A DNA stretch of 64,000 bases from assembly GCF_011369485.1 (NCBI RefSeq), contig NZ_VXCA01000012.1:124001-188000 (forward strand). The letters run 5' to 3'. The notes beneath the pieces are model-generated. The model searched no databases and was not told the origin of the DNA. It saw only the letters and a list, made by a program, of their open reading frames with translations. A program made the position numbers and the translations under genes. This DNA comes from Pseudomonas atagonensis (GTDB lineage Bacteria > Pseudomonadota > Gammaproteobacteria > Pseudomonadales > Pseudomonadaceae). Shown here piece by piece: positions 42,206 through 50,969 of the stretch (position 1 is its first letter; every line of letters begins with the position of its first letter).

Positions 42206-43504
42206 TCAGAGCGCAGCTTTGACCTGCAGGCCGACGACCAATGCGTTGTCGATGTCCTGCCCGGAAAACGCGCCCGGTTCGATGATGTATTGCAGGTTTG
42301 GTCGCAAGGTGAGCCATGGCGTGGCTTGGTAGCCGTAACCGAGTTCGATCAATTGTTCGGCGCTGTCGAGATTGGCGAGCGGCGTGCCGTTGGCCAGCGC
42401 AGCTTCTTCCTGCACATCACGGCTTCGCGGGTTGGGTACGGCGCGGCCGTAGCCGAGGGCGACGGTGTCGCGCGGGCGACCTTCGAACGGTTTGTACAGA
42501 ACCACGCCGGTGCCGTACCACTTGCTGAACGGCGAAGCCGCTTCACTGGCCGCCGAATATTGGCCGAAGGCATGCAGGCTGCGGCCTTCGGATGTCTGCG
42601 AACTCCAGACCGCCTGATCGATCAGCAGGTAGTGGCCGCCGCGACCGGACACCTCTTTATCACTGCCGATGCGCTTCACGTCGGAGCTGTCGTAGTAATA
42701 ACCGAGCTTGTACTCGCCGGGCAGGCTGCCGGCGTGTTTGTACACCAACTCGATTGGCACCACGGTGCCGGTGGTGTGTTTCGGCCCCAGGTGCCAGGCG
42801 CGGCTGGAGTCGCCGTTGCTCTCGGGATCGACGTTGAACGCGGCGACGCGCAGTTGCCAGGCCGAACTCAGATCGTATTTCACCCGCACGCCGAGCCGGG
42901 CGTTGGGGTAGTTGGTCCAGCCACTGCCGCCGGACATGTTCAGCGGATGCCCGCAGAAACCGGCGTTCATGAAGTTGCAGAGAATGCCGCTGTCGAGGCC
43001 GCCGAGGTCGTTGCCCATGGCCATGTAGCCGAGTTTGACGTTCAGCGCCGGGGTGAACAGCGTGCGCTCGTAACTCAGTTCGGTCAGGCGAGTGTAGAGA
43101 CCGCCGTAGTTTTCCTGGATTGGCAGACGGTTGCCCACCAGATCCTCCGAGGCGCTGTTACCGCGGCGGTCGTTGATGGTCAGCTGGATCTTGCCGGCGT
43201 TGTCGACGCCGTAGAGTTTGCTCAGGTCGAATTGAGCCCCGAGTTTGATGTTCTGCGAATAGCGCGCCGAACGGTGCAGGCCGCCATCGGCGTTGTAAGC
43301 GGTTTCACCGCTGTAATCGCCAGTGAACTTGATGCCGTCTTCGTCGAGCTGGTGACGCAGGCCGCCCCAGTCGCCCGTGAGGGTGTTGCGGGTGAACACG
43401 TTCGAATCGGGATCGGCGAAGGCGGGCAGGGCGGTGGTGCAGGAGAGACCGAACAGCACGCCTGTGAGCATGCCGGAATAAGAAAAGCGAACAGCCAGTG
43501 ACAT
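42206..43504 (-). CDS. Carbohydrate-selective porin, OprB family
   Basis: A 432-residue outer-membrane beta-barrel with a signal peptide (MLTGVLFGLSCTTALPAFA). The family N-terminus, TGDWGGLRHQLDEDGIKFTGDYSGE, is clear, and the C-terminus ends in alternating strands with GLQVKAAL. It lets glucose and other sugars into the periplasm, where the quinoprotein dehydrogenase encoded just upstream acts on them. The gap to gcd is 84 bases, with a hairpin in it, so they are probably one operon with reduced downstream expression. Confidence 0.87.
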   Translation of the reverse strand: MSLAVRFSYSGMLTGVLFGLSCTTALPAFADPDSNVFTRNTLTGDWGGLRHQLDEDGIKFTGDYSGETAYNADGGLHRSARYSQNIKLGAQFDLSKLYGVDNAGKIQLTINDRRGNSASEDLVGNRLPIQENYGGLYTRLTELSYERTLFTPALNVKLGYMAMGNDLGGLDSGILCNFMNAGFCGHPLNMSGGSGWTNYPNARLGVRVKYDLSSAWQLRVAAFNVDPESNGDSSRAWHLGPKHTTGTVVPIELVYKHAGSLPGEYKLGYYYDSSDVKRIGSDKEVSGRGGHYLLIDQAVWSSQTSEGRSLHAFGQYSAASEAASPFSKWYGTGVVLYKPFEGRPRDTVALGYGRAVPNPRSRDVQEEAALANGTPLANLDSAEQLIELGYGYQATPWLTLRPNLQYIIEPGAFSGQDIDNALVVGLQVKAAL

Positions 43505-43535
43505 TGCTGAAATCCAGAGCGAAAGACATGAAACG

Positions 43536-43559
43536 GCGCGACACCCGAAGGTGCCGCGC
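43536..43559 (-). promoter_or_regulatory. Hairpin between gcd and the porin gene
   Basis: GCGCG-A-CACC and GGTG-C-CGCGC fold around a CGAA tetraloop in a 9-bp stem with one mismatch. No T run follows. Its place between two genes of one probable operon suggests an mRNA stability element or weak attenuator. Confidence 0.5.
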
Positions 43560-43588
43560 GTAAGTGAACCGAATGAGGGCGCAGCGGT

Positions 43589-45994
43589 TTACGGCAGGGC
43601 GTAAGCCATCACGTAGTCACCGCGATCGGTCGACTGGCGAGCGCCACCGGCGGTGATGACTACATATTGCTTGCCGGTTTTCGGCGAAACATAGGTCATC
43701 GGGCCACCCTGGCTGCCAACCGGCAGGCGGGCTTTCCAGATTTCTTCACCGTTGCCGCTGTTGAACGCGCGCAGGTAAAAGTCCTGAGTCCCGGCGATGA
43801 AGATCAAGCCGCCTTGTGTCGACAGAGTACCGCCGAGGGTTGGCAGACCAATTTTGATCGGCAGGTGCATGCGGATGCCCAGAGGGCCGGTGTCCTCAAC
43901 GGTGCCGACCGGCACTTGCCAGGCGACTTTCTGCGTCTTCATGTCGATCGCAGTCAGGGTGCCGAATGGCGGTGCCTGGCACGGAATACCGGCCACCGAC
44001 AGGAAGCGGTTTTTGTTCACCGCGTAAGGCGTGCCCTTGAGCGGCACAGCGCCCATACCCGTGTTCAGTGCTTCGCCGCCGGAGGTTGCCTGACCTTTGT
44101 TCTGCGACGGGATCATCTGAATCCACAGGCCCAGACGCATGTCGTTGACGAAGATGAAACCGTGCACCGGGTCGGTCGAGATGCTGCCCCAGTTCATGCC
44201 GCCCAGCGAGCCCGGGAAGCTCAGGGACTTGTCAGTGCCCGGCGCGGTGTACAAGCCATCGTAGCGCATCGACTTGAAGTCGATCCGGCACAGCAACTGG
44301 TCGTACGGCGTGGCGCCCCACATGTCCGATTCGGTCAGGTGCTGAGCACCGATCTGCGGCATGCCCACGGATTTCGGTTGAGTCGGCGAGTAAGGTTCGT
44401 CAGGGATGTTCGCCGCTTTGACCGGTACTTCTTTAACCTCGGTCAGTGGTTTGCCGGTGGCACGGTCGAGAACATAAATCTGCCCGGCCTTGGTGCCGAT
44501 CACCAGCGCAGGGACGGTTTTGCCGTCCTTGGTGAAGTCGATCAGGCTTGGCTGCATCGGCAGGTCGAAGTCCCAGAGGTCGTTGTGCACGGTCTGGTAG
44601 ACCCACTTTTCTTCGCCGCTGTTGGCGTCCAGCGCGAGGATCGAAGCACCGTAGGTGTGGTCGAGTTTGCTGCGTTCCACGCCGTAGATATCGGTGGACG
44701 AACTGCCCATCGGCAGGAATACGGTGTTGGTCGCCGGGTCGTAGGACATTGGCGCCCAGCTGTTCGGCGTGCTGCGCACATAGGTGCTGCCGTCGGCCGG
44801 TGCCTTTTTATCCTGCGGGTTGCCCGGGTCGAACGCCCAGCGTATCGCACCGGTCATCACGTCGAAACCACGGATCACGCCGCCGGGCATGTCGGTTTGC
44901 ACGTTGTCGGCCACTCGACCGCCAACCACCACGGTAGTGCCGGCCATGAGTGGCGCCGAGGACAGTTGGTAGTAGCTGTCCGGGACATTGCCCAGACCGG
45001 TCTTCAGATCAACCTGGCCGTTTTTGCCAAAACCCTGGCAGAACTCACCGGTGTCGGCGTCGACGGCGATCAGACGCGCGTCGATGGTGTTGGTCAGTAG
45101 ACGGCGTGTGCAGTTAGCTGCGGGTGCGGCCGGGGTCTCGGTCGCTGGCGAACTGGCCGGTTGGGCGATGGCGGCGCTGGCGTCGAAGTAGGCCATGCCA
45201 CGGCAACGCTGCCAGACTTTCGACTGGGCGTTGATCGGGTTTTTCCAGAGTTCTTTGCCGGTGTCGGCATCCAGCGCAATCAGGTTGTTGTGTGGAGTGC
45301 AGATGAACACTTTGTTGCCGATCTGCAGCGGAGTGAGCTGGTCTTCAGCGCCGTTGCCGTCGCTCTCGGCGACGTCGCCGGTGTGATAAGTCCAGGCCAC
45401 TTTCAATTTGTCGACGTTGTTGCGATTGATCTGATCCAGCGCGGCGAAACGGCTGCCGCCTTCGGTATTGCCGTAGTGCGCCCAGTCTTTTTGCGCGTTT
45501 TGCGGCTCGACCGGTGTCAGGCCCGGGCCGGTGCCGGTTGGAGCGACCGTCGGGTGCGCAACGAACATGTTGCCGGCCGCTACGGCCAGGCCAACCGCCA
45601 GAACAGCAGCAACGCCGTACGCACCACGCCCCGGAACGCCGCCATCGGCGCGCTTGAGCATTGGGTAAACCAGCGCAACTGCCAGGCCGACGGCGCTAAA
45701 CATGAACAGACGCGAGAACACCGGCCAGAACACCAGGCCTGCGTCAATCACGGCCCAGATAGCGGTTCCCAGCAGAAACGCGGCGAACAACCAGGCACCG
45801 GCAGACTTGCGACGGGCGATCAGCAGACCGGAAAGGGCCATGACCAGACCACCGACCAGGAAGTACCAGGAGCCTCCCAGACTGACCAATTTCACGCCGC
45901 CAGCAGCAAGTGCCAAGCCGAGGAGGGCGACGATCACCCCGAGCCCGACCAGAATGAATGTTGATATGCCTGAGAGGCGTTGACTCTGCTTCAC
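43589..45994 (-). CDS. gcd: Membrane-bound PQQ-dependent glucose dehydrogenase
   Basis: An 801-residue quinoprotein, the usual length for Gcd. Five N-terminal membrane helices (residues 1 to about 145) anchor it in the inner membrane. The periplasmic beta-propeller follows with WAHYGNTEGGSRFAALDQIN, WTYHTGDVAE, and PQQ-enzyme tryptophan-docking repeats such as GEEIWKARLPVGSQGGPMTY. It oxidises glucose to gluconolactone in the periplasm and feeds ubiquinone, giving the gluconate route and acid-driven phosphate release seen in pseudomonads. An alternating inverted repeat sits just before the start. Confidence 0.92.
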   Translation of the reverse strand: MKQSQRLSGISTFILVGLGVIVALLGLALAAGGVKLVSLGGSWYFLVGGLVMALSGLLIARRKSAGAWLFAAFLLGTAIWAVIDAGLVFWPVFSRLFMFSAVGLAVALVYPMLKRADGGVPGRGAYGVAAVLAVGLAVAAGNMFVAHPTVAPTGTGPGLTPVEPQNAQKDWAHYGNTEGGSRFAALDQINRNNVDKLKVAWTYHTGDVAESDGNGAEDQLTPLQIGNKVFICTPHNNLIALDADTGKELWKNPINAQSKVWQRCRGMAYFDASAAIAQPASSPATETPAAPAANCTRRLLTNTIDARLIAVDADTGEFCQGFGKNGQVDLKTGLGNVPDSYYQLSSAPLMAGTTVVVGGRVADNVQTDMPGGVIRGFDVMTGAIRWAFDPGNPQDKKAPADGSTYVRSTPNSWAPMSYDPATNTVFLPMGSSSTDIYGVERSKLDHTYGASILALDANSGEEKWVYQTVHNDLWDFDLPMQPSLIDFTKDGKTVPALVIGTKAGQIYVLDRATGKPLTEVKEVPVKAANIPDEPYSPTQPKSVGMPQIGAQHLTESDMWGATPYDQLLCRIDFKSMRYDGLYTAPGTDKSLSFPGSLGGMNWGSISTDPVHGFIFVNDMRLGLWIQMIPSQNKGQATSGGEALNTGMGAVPLKGTPYAVNKNRFLSVAGIPCQAPPFGTLTAIDMKTQKVAWQVPVGTVEDTGPLGIRMHLPIKIGLPTLGGTLSTQGGLIFIAGTQDFYLRAFNSGNGEEIWKARLPVGSQGGPMTYVSPKTGKQYVVITAGGARQSTDRGDYVMAYALP

Positions 45995-46029
45995 GTTGAA
46001 TGTCCCGTAGAAATGAGGCGGGCATTATA

Positions 46030-46051
46030 TAGTTAGGTAACTACCTAGTTA
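46030..46051. promoter_or_regulatory. Alternating inverted repeat upstream of gcd
   Basis: Three hexamers, TAGTTA, TAACTA and TAGTTA, follow each other with GG and CC spacers. They make two overlapping dyads that share the middle hexamer. The element ends 36 bases before the gcd start codon, in the promoter or leader region. It looks like an operator for a dimeric repressor of MarR type, which can bind overlapping sites. No candidate regulator gene is adjacent. Confidence 0.6.
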
Positions 46052-46277
46052 AATCACTAAATTATGCTTAAGCGCAGTTCAACGGGAAATCAAGCGTTTA
46101 GGGCTGGGCATTATGGTTCTGGAGGGTTTGATAGAAATGGTGGAACAGAGCTGGAAGAGGATTTTTGCCCGCTTTTTTAGTGGTTTTGACAGCTGGTTTT
46201 TTCGGAGGGCTTATCGAAAACACATTTGATAGGCTAGGGTGCGAACTGCTCGTCACAAACGATTACAAAATAAATCT

Positions 46278-46295
46278 ACTAAATGACCGTTTAGT
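46278..46295. promoter_or_regulatory. 18-bp dyad upstream of the cupin gene
   Basis: ACTAAA and TTTAGT flank a TGACCG centre, 43 bases before the cupin start codon. The arms are perfect complements. The pattern resembles TetR-family operators. The rest of the 344-base gap between gcd and the cupin gene (45995-46338) holds the two promoters and nothing else I recognise. Confidence 0.55.
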
Positions 46296-46338
46296 TGAGC
46301 TATCAAAATGATGGCACCAAAGCCAATGGGAGCAGGCC

Positions 46339-46854
46339 ATGAATAGCCACACAACGCGTGCGAAAGATCTCATTTCGGCACTGCGCCTGGAGCCTCATCT
46401 CGAGGGTGGTTTTTTCCGCAGAACCTATCAGGCTGACCATCGAGACATGCTCGACACCCAGAACGGGCCGCGATATTTGCTGACATCGATCTACTACCTG
46501 TTGACCGTAGATTCACCGGTGGGCCAGTTTCATTTCAATCAGTCGGACATCCTGCATTATTTCCAGCTGGGCGACGCCATTGAGTACAGCCTCATCCTTG
46601 CGGATGGATCGCTGCAGACATACGTGATGGGCAACGATGTTCTCGCCGGTCAGCAATTACAACTGCACGTACCGGGCGGAATCTGGAAAGCTTCCAGACT
46701 GTTGAAGGGGTCGAATGGATTTGGCTTGATCAGTGAAGCGGTTTCGCCAGGATTCGATTTTGCGGATATGGAAATGGGCAATCGTCAGAAACTCACTGCA
46801 CAGTTTCCACAGCATCGCGCGCTGATTGAAAAGCTGACGCGTGATGACGGTTGA
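46339..46854 (+). CDS. Cupin domain protein (DUF985 type)
   Basis: A 171-residue single-domain cupin. The family pattern is clear: LEPHLEGGFFRRTYQAD at the start, SIYYLLTVDSPVGQFHFNQSDILHYFQLGD with the metal or ligand residues, and LISEAVSPGFDFADMEMG at the end. Members bind small ligands; their reaction is not established. GGGAGCAGG sits 8 bases before the ATG. It is monocistronic by appearance, since the next gene is on the other strand. Confidence 0.8.
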   Translation: MNSHTTRAKDLISALRLEPHLEGGFFRRTYQADHRDMLDTQNGPRYLLTSIYYLLTVDSPVGQFHFNQSDILHYFQLGDAIEYSLILADGSLQTYVMGNDVLAGQQLQLHVPGGIWKASRLLKGSNGFGLISEAVSPGFDFADMEMGNRQKLTAQFPQHRALIEKLTRDDG

Positions 46855-47006
46855 AAGCGGCGCGTTGCAGGCATTGGTCACGAAAGGCGTTTTGAGCTCA
46901 TGAGTGAGATTGAAATCGTACCCACACTCGGGCTGACCTTGTAATACTTTGTTACGTGTAATGTATATTATGTTAAATTATGTATTACGCTGCGCACACG
47001 TACAGC

Positions 47007-47618
47007 TCAAACCATCACCTTATAGATTTCAGATACCACCTGCCTCGTCGCCTCTTCAATCGTTCCCTCATTGCGACACAAAACCCATCCGTGATCCTTG
47101 ACCGCTTTCTCGAACGTCTTCGTACACGCCACATGCTCGGCGTGCTTCTGGATCACAGTTCCGCCCAAACCTCGCGATCGGTTTGCTGCTCTTGCCCAAG
47201 AAATATCCGGATCGGTGACGACACCGACATGCAGATCCGGCACACGCACGTTTCGATCCATGTTCAGCTGGAGAATCTGCGCAAACGGGATAGCTTGGCG
47301 AAACGCGGCATCAGACGGATACCAGCGATCAATCAGGATAATGCTGTCCACCGGCTGCCTGGTCAGCACGTGCCGGGAAATCCAGCTACGGCTATCCGCA
47401 AGTCGCTGACACACAGCCCACTCCAAATCCAGACATGGATTTCTCGCCAGTATGTTCACCAAAGCCATGGTTTCCGCTCTACAAGGATCGCTTTTTCGTT
47501 CGCAAAGCCGGATGACTTTATTGTTGTCGGCCCTCAGAACTGCCGTAACGGCCTCCAGCAACGTGGTTTTGCCGGTTCCTTTGGGCCCATCCAGAGAAAT
47601 AAACAGCGGGGATTTCAT
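47007..47618 (-). CDS. Thymidylate kinase-like P-loop protein
   Basis: A 203-residue P-loop NTPase. Walker A is DGPKGTGKTT near residue 9, and the motif DRWYPSDAAFRQ resembles the DRY/S motif of dTMP kinases, with FISLDGPKGTGKTTLLEAV close to the Tmk opening (FIVIEGxxGxGKTT). It probably phosphorylates a nucleotide or related small molecule, but it is not the housekeeping Tmk, whose lid and length differ. ATG 47618 has only a weak ribosome site (GAGAAC); a longer frame to 47750 adds sequence without family support. The flank beyond its 3' end (46925-46985) is unusually A/T-rich. Confidence 0.68.
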   Translation of the reverse strand: MKSPLFISLDGPKGTGKTTLLEAVTAVLRADNNKVIRLCERKSDPCRAETMALVNILARNPCLDLEWAVCQRLADSRSWISRHVLTRQPVDSIILIDRWYPSDAAFRQAIPFAQILQLNMDRNVRVPDLHVGVVTDPDISWARAANRSRGLGGTVIQKHAEHVACTKTFEKAVKDHGWVLCRNEGTIEEATRQVVSEIYKVMV

Positions 47619-47774
47619 TGTTCTCACAGCGGTTGAGACGTTGATAAGCACTTTAACCTCATTCCCGGCGTTCGATTGCGCTTCCCCGCCCTCGCCTGCA
47701 CCTTCTTGTAGAAACCAATGCCCTGATCGTCGATCCTGCAATCTTGTCATTTGCTAACGCTTAGGGCAGGGTCG

Positions 47775-47801
47775 ATATCACTGACATCACTGACATCACT
47801 G
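47775..47801. repeat. Short 9-bp tandem repeat in a leader
   Basis: Three successive ATCACTGAC-like units (ATATCACTG, ACATCACTG, ACATCACTG) lie just upstream of the ribosome site of the class V aminotransferase. Tandem units of this size can expand or shrink and so alter the spacing of the leader. Confidence 0.65.
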
Positions 47802-47817
47802 CAAAAGGAGTTACGCC

Positions 47818-48948
47818 ATGTCAAAGCTATATCCCGGTATCGATCCTGAGGGGCTGGTCGAGTACTCCGTGGTCTACACCGACCGCTCGCTCAACCACAT
47901 GTCGCAGTCATTTCAAGCAGTGATGAAGAACATTTCCAGTACCTTGAAACAGGTCTACAACGCTAAGGCTGTTGCGGTAGTTCCGGGCAGCGGCACATTC
48001 GGCATGGAAGCGGTGGCGCGGCAATTCGCGACCGGCCAGCAATGCTTGGTGATACGCAACGGCTGGTTCAGTTATCGCTGGAGCCAGATCCTTGAAATGG
48101 GCAACATTCCCGCGGCTACCACGGTTCTGAAAGCCCGCCCGGTCGACACCGCTCGACAGTCTGCCTACGCCCCGCCGCCTCTGGATGAAGTGCTCGCGGC
48201 CATCGCGGCACATAAGCCGCGAATCGTTTTTGCCCCCCACGTTGAAACCTCGTCAGGGATCATTCTGCCCGACGAGTACCTGCGCGCGGTCGGCGACGCC
48301 GTGCATGCCGTCGGTGGTCTGTTCGTGCTGGACTGCATCGCTTCGGGCACGATTTGGGTCGATATGCAGAAATGCGCCGTCGACCTGTTGATCAGCGCGC
48401 CGCAGAAAGGCTGGAGCGCCTCCCCTTGCTGTGCGCTGGTCATGCTCAGTGCGTTGGCCCTCGAGCGCATCGACCAGACGCAAAGCACCAGCTTCGCCTG
48501 CGACCTGAAAAAATGGCTGCAGATCATGCAGGCCTACGAACAGGGCGGGCATGCCTACCATGCGACCATGCCCAGCGATTCCCTCGCGCGATTCAACGAC
48601 GTGATGCAAGAGACGCAGGCCTACGGTTTCGACAAGATCCGCGACGAACAACAGGCTCTGGGTGATCGAGTGCGCGCCATGTTGACCGACAAAGGTTTCA
48701 AGAGCGTGGCCGCTCTAGGCTTCCAGGCGCCTGGCGTGGTGGTCAGCTACACCGATGACGCCGACATCAAGAACGGCAAGAAATTTGCCGACCACGGCCT
48801 GCAGATCGCCGCCGGCGTGCCGTTGCAATGCGATGAGCCGGCCGACTTTCAGACCTTCCGTATCGGCCTGTTCGGACTGGAAAAGCTGCAGAATATTGAG
48901 CGCACTGTCAGCACGCTTGAACAGACACTGGACGAGGTCCTGAACTAA
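47818..48948 (+). CDS. Class V aminotransferase (alanine-glyoxylate type)
   Basis: A 376-residue fold-type I PLP enzyme. The PLP lysine is K197 in LISAPQKGWSASPCCALVML, with the Asp in LDCIASGTIWVD and an Arg close to the C-terminus in FRIGLFGLEKL. This matches alanine-glyoxylate and serine-pyruvate aminotransferases and related lyases. It would move an amino group between a small amino acid and glyoxylate or pyruvate. An AAGGAG ribosome site precedes the ATG. No other gene shares its transcript. Confidence 0.82.
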   Translation: MSKLYPGIDPEGLVEYSVVYTDRSLNHMSQSFQAVMKNISSTLKQVYNAKAVAVVPGSGTFGMEAVARQFATGQQCLVIRNGWFSYRWSQILEMGNIPAATTVLKARPVDTARQSAYAPPPLDEVLAAIAAHKPRIVFAPHVETSSGIILPDEYLRAVGDAVHAVGGLFVLDCIASGTIWVDMQKCAVDLLISAPQKGWSASPCCALVMLSALALERIDQTQSTSFACDLKKWLQIMQAYEQGGHAYHATMPSDSLARFNDVMQETQAYGFDKIRDEQQALGDRVRAMLTDKGFKSVAALGFQAPGVVVSYTDDADIKNGKKFADHGLQIAAGVPLQCDEPADFQTFRIGLFGLEKLQNIERTVSTLEQTLDEVLN

Positions 48949-49218
48949 AAAATCATCTTGCCAGCAGTGCATGCCGGAAAGTGCTTGTCCCGGAGCTCGG
49001 AAGACTGGCAGGTTGTCAGTTTGAACACTCTGCCATTCTTGCAAAGGAGATCGCGTGCACGTGTTTTGATGAAACGTGCACTTCTTTTGTGCTTTTTGCT
49101 CGTCATCTTCGATATTCGAACTATGGTCTACAGCGAACGCGCTGTCACTGAGGCGTCCTGCTCAAGTTCAGGCGAAGAATTTCGCTCTAATTGAAGAATC
49201 CAAAAGTTGGAGAGCGAA
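48949..49218. other. Intergenic region, no supported gene
   Basis: This 270-base gap between the aminotransferase and the DUF1254 protein holds a short frame that could start at 49069 with a hydrophobic stretch (MKRALLLCFLLVIFD). It has no conserved features and I do not call it. The last 60 bases contain the ribosome site (GGAGAG) of the next gene. Confidence 0.4.
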
Positions 49219-50754
49219 ATGAAAACTCGTTTTATGGGGTTCGGGCTGGCAGCTTTATTAGTGGGACTGGCCCCTTCAGTTTTAGCTGATGCACTGTCCG
49301 GCGCGCCTCCAGTCGCGACTTACAACACCGAGGCTTTTCAATATTGGCACCTAAACGGCGAGACCCTGGCCAAGGGGCTGCCGCCGCAACCGAAAGAGCA
49401 AGCAGACGCTATCCGAAACTACGCTTATACACTGGCGGTTCAGGCAACCGTGTGGGGTACTGCACCGGTGACGCTCTACGGCTTGAGGTACAACGATGCG
49501 TTGAAGGAAGGTGCTCACGCCAAACCCAATCAGTTTTGGCGAATGGAAGACATCTCGACGCCAGAGCTCTCGGAAAAGTCGGGCTACGTGTCCCCGAACG
49601 TTAATACGCTTTACGGATTCGGCTTTATGGATCTGGGGCCTGAACCCATTATCCTCAAGGTTCCAAATTCTCATGGCCGTTACTACATGGTCGAAATACT
49701 CGACATGTACACCAACGCATTTGCTTATGCAGGTGGGGTTGCCACAGGTTATGACGGCGGCACTTTTGCGCTGATCGGCCCGGGATGGAAAGGCGAATTG
49801 CCGGCTAGCGTCAAACGCATTTACTCGCCAACACGCTGGGTGATGCTGCAACCGCGCGTGCACCTTAAAAACCCTGCGGATCTGAAAAGCGCACGCGAGA
49901 CGCTGAGTGCTATCAATGTCGAATCGGTCTCTCAGTATCTCGGAAAACCGGCACCCTCCCCGCTGAAATACGATTATCCGGTTCCGGACTATTCCGATCC
50001 CAAACTCCCGACCAGCATCAATAGCTTCAAGGATCCACTGCAATTCTGGGAAATCCTGTCAAACGTCATCAACGAAAACCCACCACCAAAAGCCGAGATT
50101 GAAGGTTTGTTGCCACTGTTTGCTCCACTGGGTCTCGAACTCGGGAAACAGTGGGATCGTGCCAAAGTGAACCCGCTCTTCCTCGATGCGATGAAGCAGG
50201 CTGCTGAAGAGATCAGCACGAAGACGCTGCCGGCTTTTCCTCCGGGCGGATTGCGCAACGGCTGGAACTGGTTCTGGCCGTCAACGGGCAACTTCCGCAC
50301 CGACTATCTCAATCGGGCGTTGGTAACCCGCTGGGGATTGAGTGGCAACACGCCTGAAGAGGCGATTTATATCGGTTTGTTCCTCGATGGAGAGGGAAAA
50401 CCGACAATGGGCGAGAACAAATACACGGTGACGTTCAAGCCTCCTCCGTATAAAGAGCCAGGGTTCTGGTCTTTCTCGATGTATAACGCGGCCAATTTGT
50501 ACACTGTTCCGAATCCCATCAACCGTTACACGCTGGGTAGCGATGATAAATTGATCATGAATCCAGATGGGACAGTTACGTTCTATCTACAAAATGAAAG
50601 TCCGGGCAAGGATAAGGAAGCCAATTGGTTGCCGACGCCAAAATCGGGCCGTTTTTTCGGTGGCATACGATCCTATGCTCCGCAGCAGCAACTCATCGAC
50701 GGTGTTTTTGATCCTAAAGCTTACGATCTCCCCCCTGCCGTAAGAGTGCAGTAA
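49219..50754 (+). CDS. DUF1254/DUF1214 domain secreted protein
   Basis: A 511-residue protein with a signal peptide (MKTRFMGFGLAALLVGLAPSVLA) and the two paired domains seen in this family: DUF1254 near residues 60-190 (NQFWRMEDISTPELSEKSGY then PNVNTLYGFGFMDLGPEPI) and DUF1214 near residues 380-490 (KYTVTFKPPPYKEPGFWSFS then YTLGSDDKLIMNPDGTVTFY). The protein is likely periplasmic. Its reaction is not known. ATG 49219 is preferred, since GGAGAG is upstream; the TTG at 49207 would place the ribosome site inside the gene. A clear terminator follows. Confidence 0.85.
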   Translation: MKTRFMGFGLAALLVGLAPSVLADALSGAPPVATYNTEAFQYWHLNGETLAKGLPPQPKEQADAIRNYAYTLAVQATVWGTAPVTLYGLRYNDALKEGAHAKPNQFWRMEDISTPELSEKSGYVSPNVNTLYGFGFMDLGPEPIILKVPNSHGRYYMVEILDMYTNAFAYAGGVATGYDGGTFALIGPGWKGELPASVKRIYSPTRWVMLQPRVHLKNPADLKSARETLSAINVESVSQYLGKPAPSPLKYDYPVPDYSDPKLPTSINSFKDPLQFWEILSNVINENPPPKAEIEGLLPLFAPLGLELGKQWDRAKVNPLFLDAMKQAAEEISTKTLPAFPPGGLRNGWNWFWPSTGNFRTDYLNRALVTRWGLSGNTPEEAIYIGLFLDGEGKPTMGENKYTVTFKPPPYKEPGFWSFSMYNAANLYTVPNPINRYTLGSDDKLIMNPDGTVTFYLQNESPGKDKEANWLPTPKSGRFFGGIRSYAPQQQLIDGVFDPKAYDLPPAVRVQ

Positions 50755-50781
50755 ACCTGTAGTGCGATAATGTTGATTCAG

Positions 50782-50812
50782 CCTTCTCAAGATATTTTTG
50801 AGAGGGTTTTTT
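50782..50812 (+). terminator. Rho-independent terminator after the DUF1254 gene
   Basis: CCTTCTCAA (50782-50790) pairs with TTGAGAGGG (50798-50806), with one G-T pair, around a GATATTT loop, followed by TTTTTT. It lies 28 bases after the stop codon. Confidence 0.82.
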
Positions 50813-50969
50813 ATTTATGATTGCGACGCAGCTTTCACTATGACCGCACTCTCGATCAAGAAACCATCAATGCGCATGGACTTTTTCCGCCCGACAACGC
50901 GTCGAACCTTGAGAACTGCCGACGTCGCTTCACAAAATCAATTCGTCGGCCTCAGCCAAGGACAGACAG

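Noticed and set aside
48958..49194. Small protein of 78 residues
   Set aside because: No ribosome site at the first start, no conserved motif and low-complexity tail; only a short hydrophobic stretch speaks for it.
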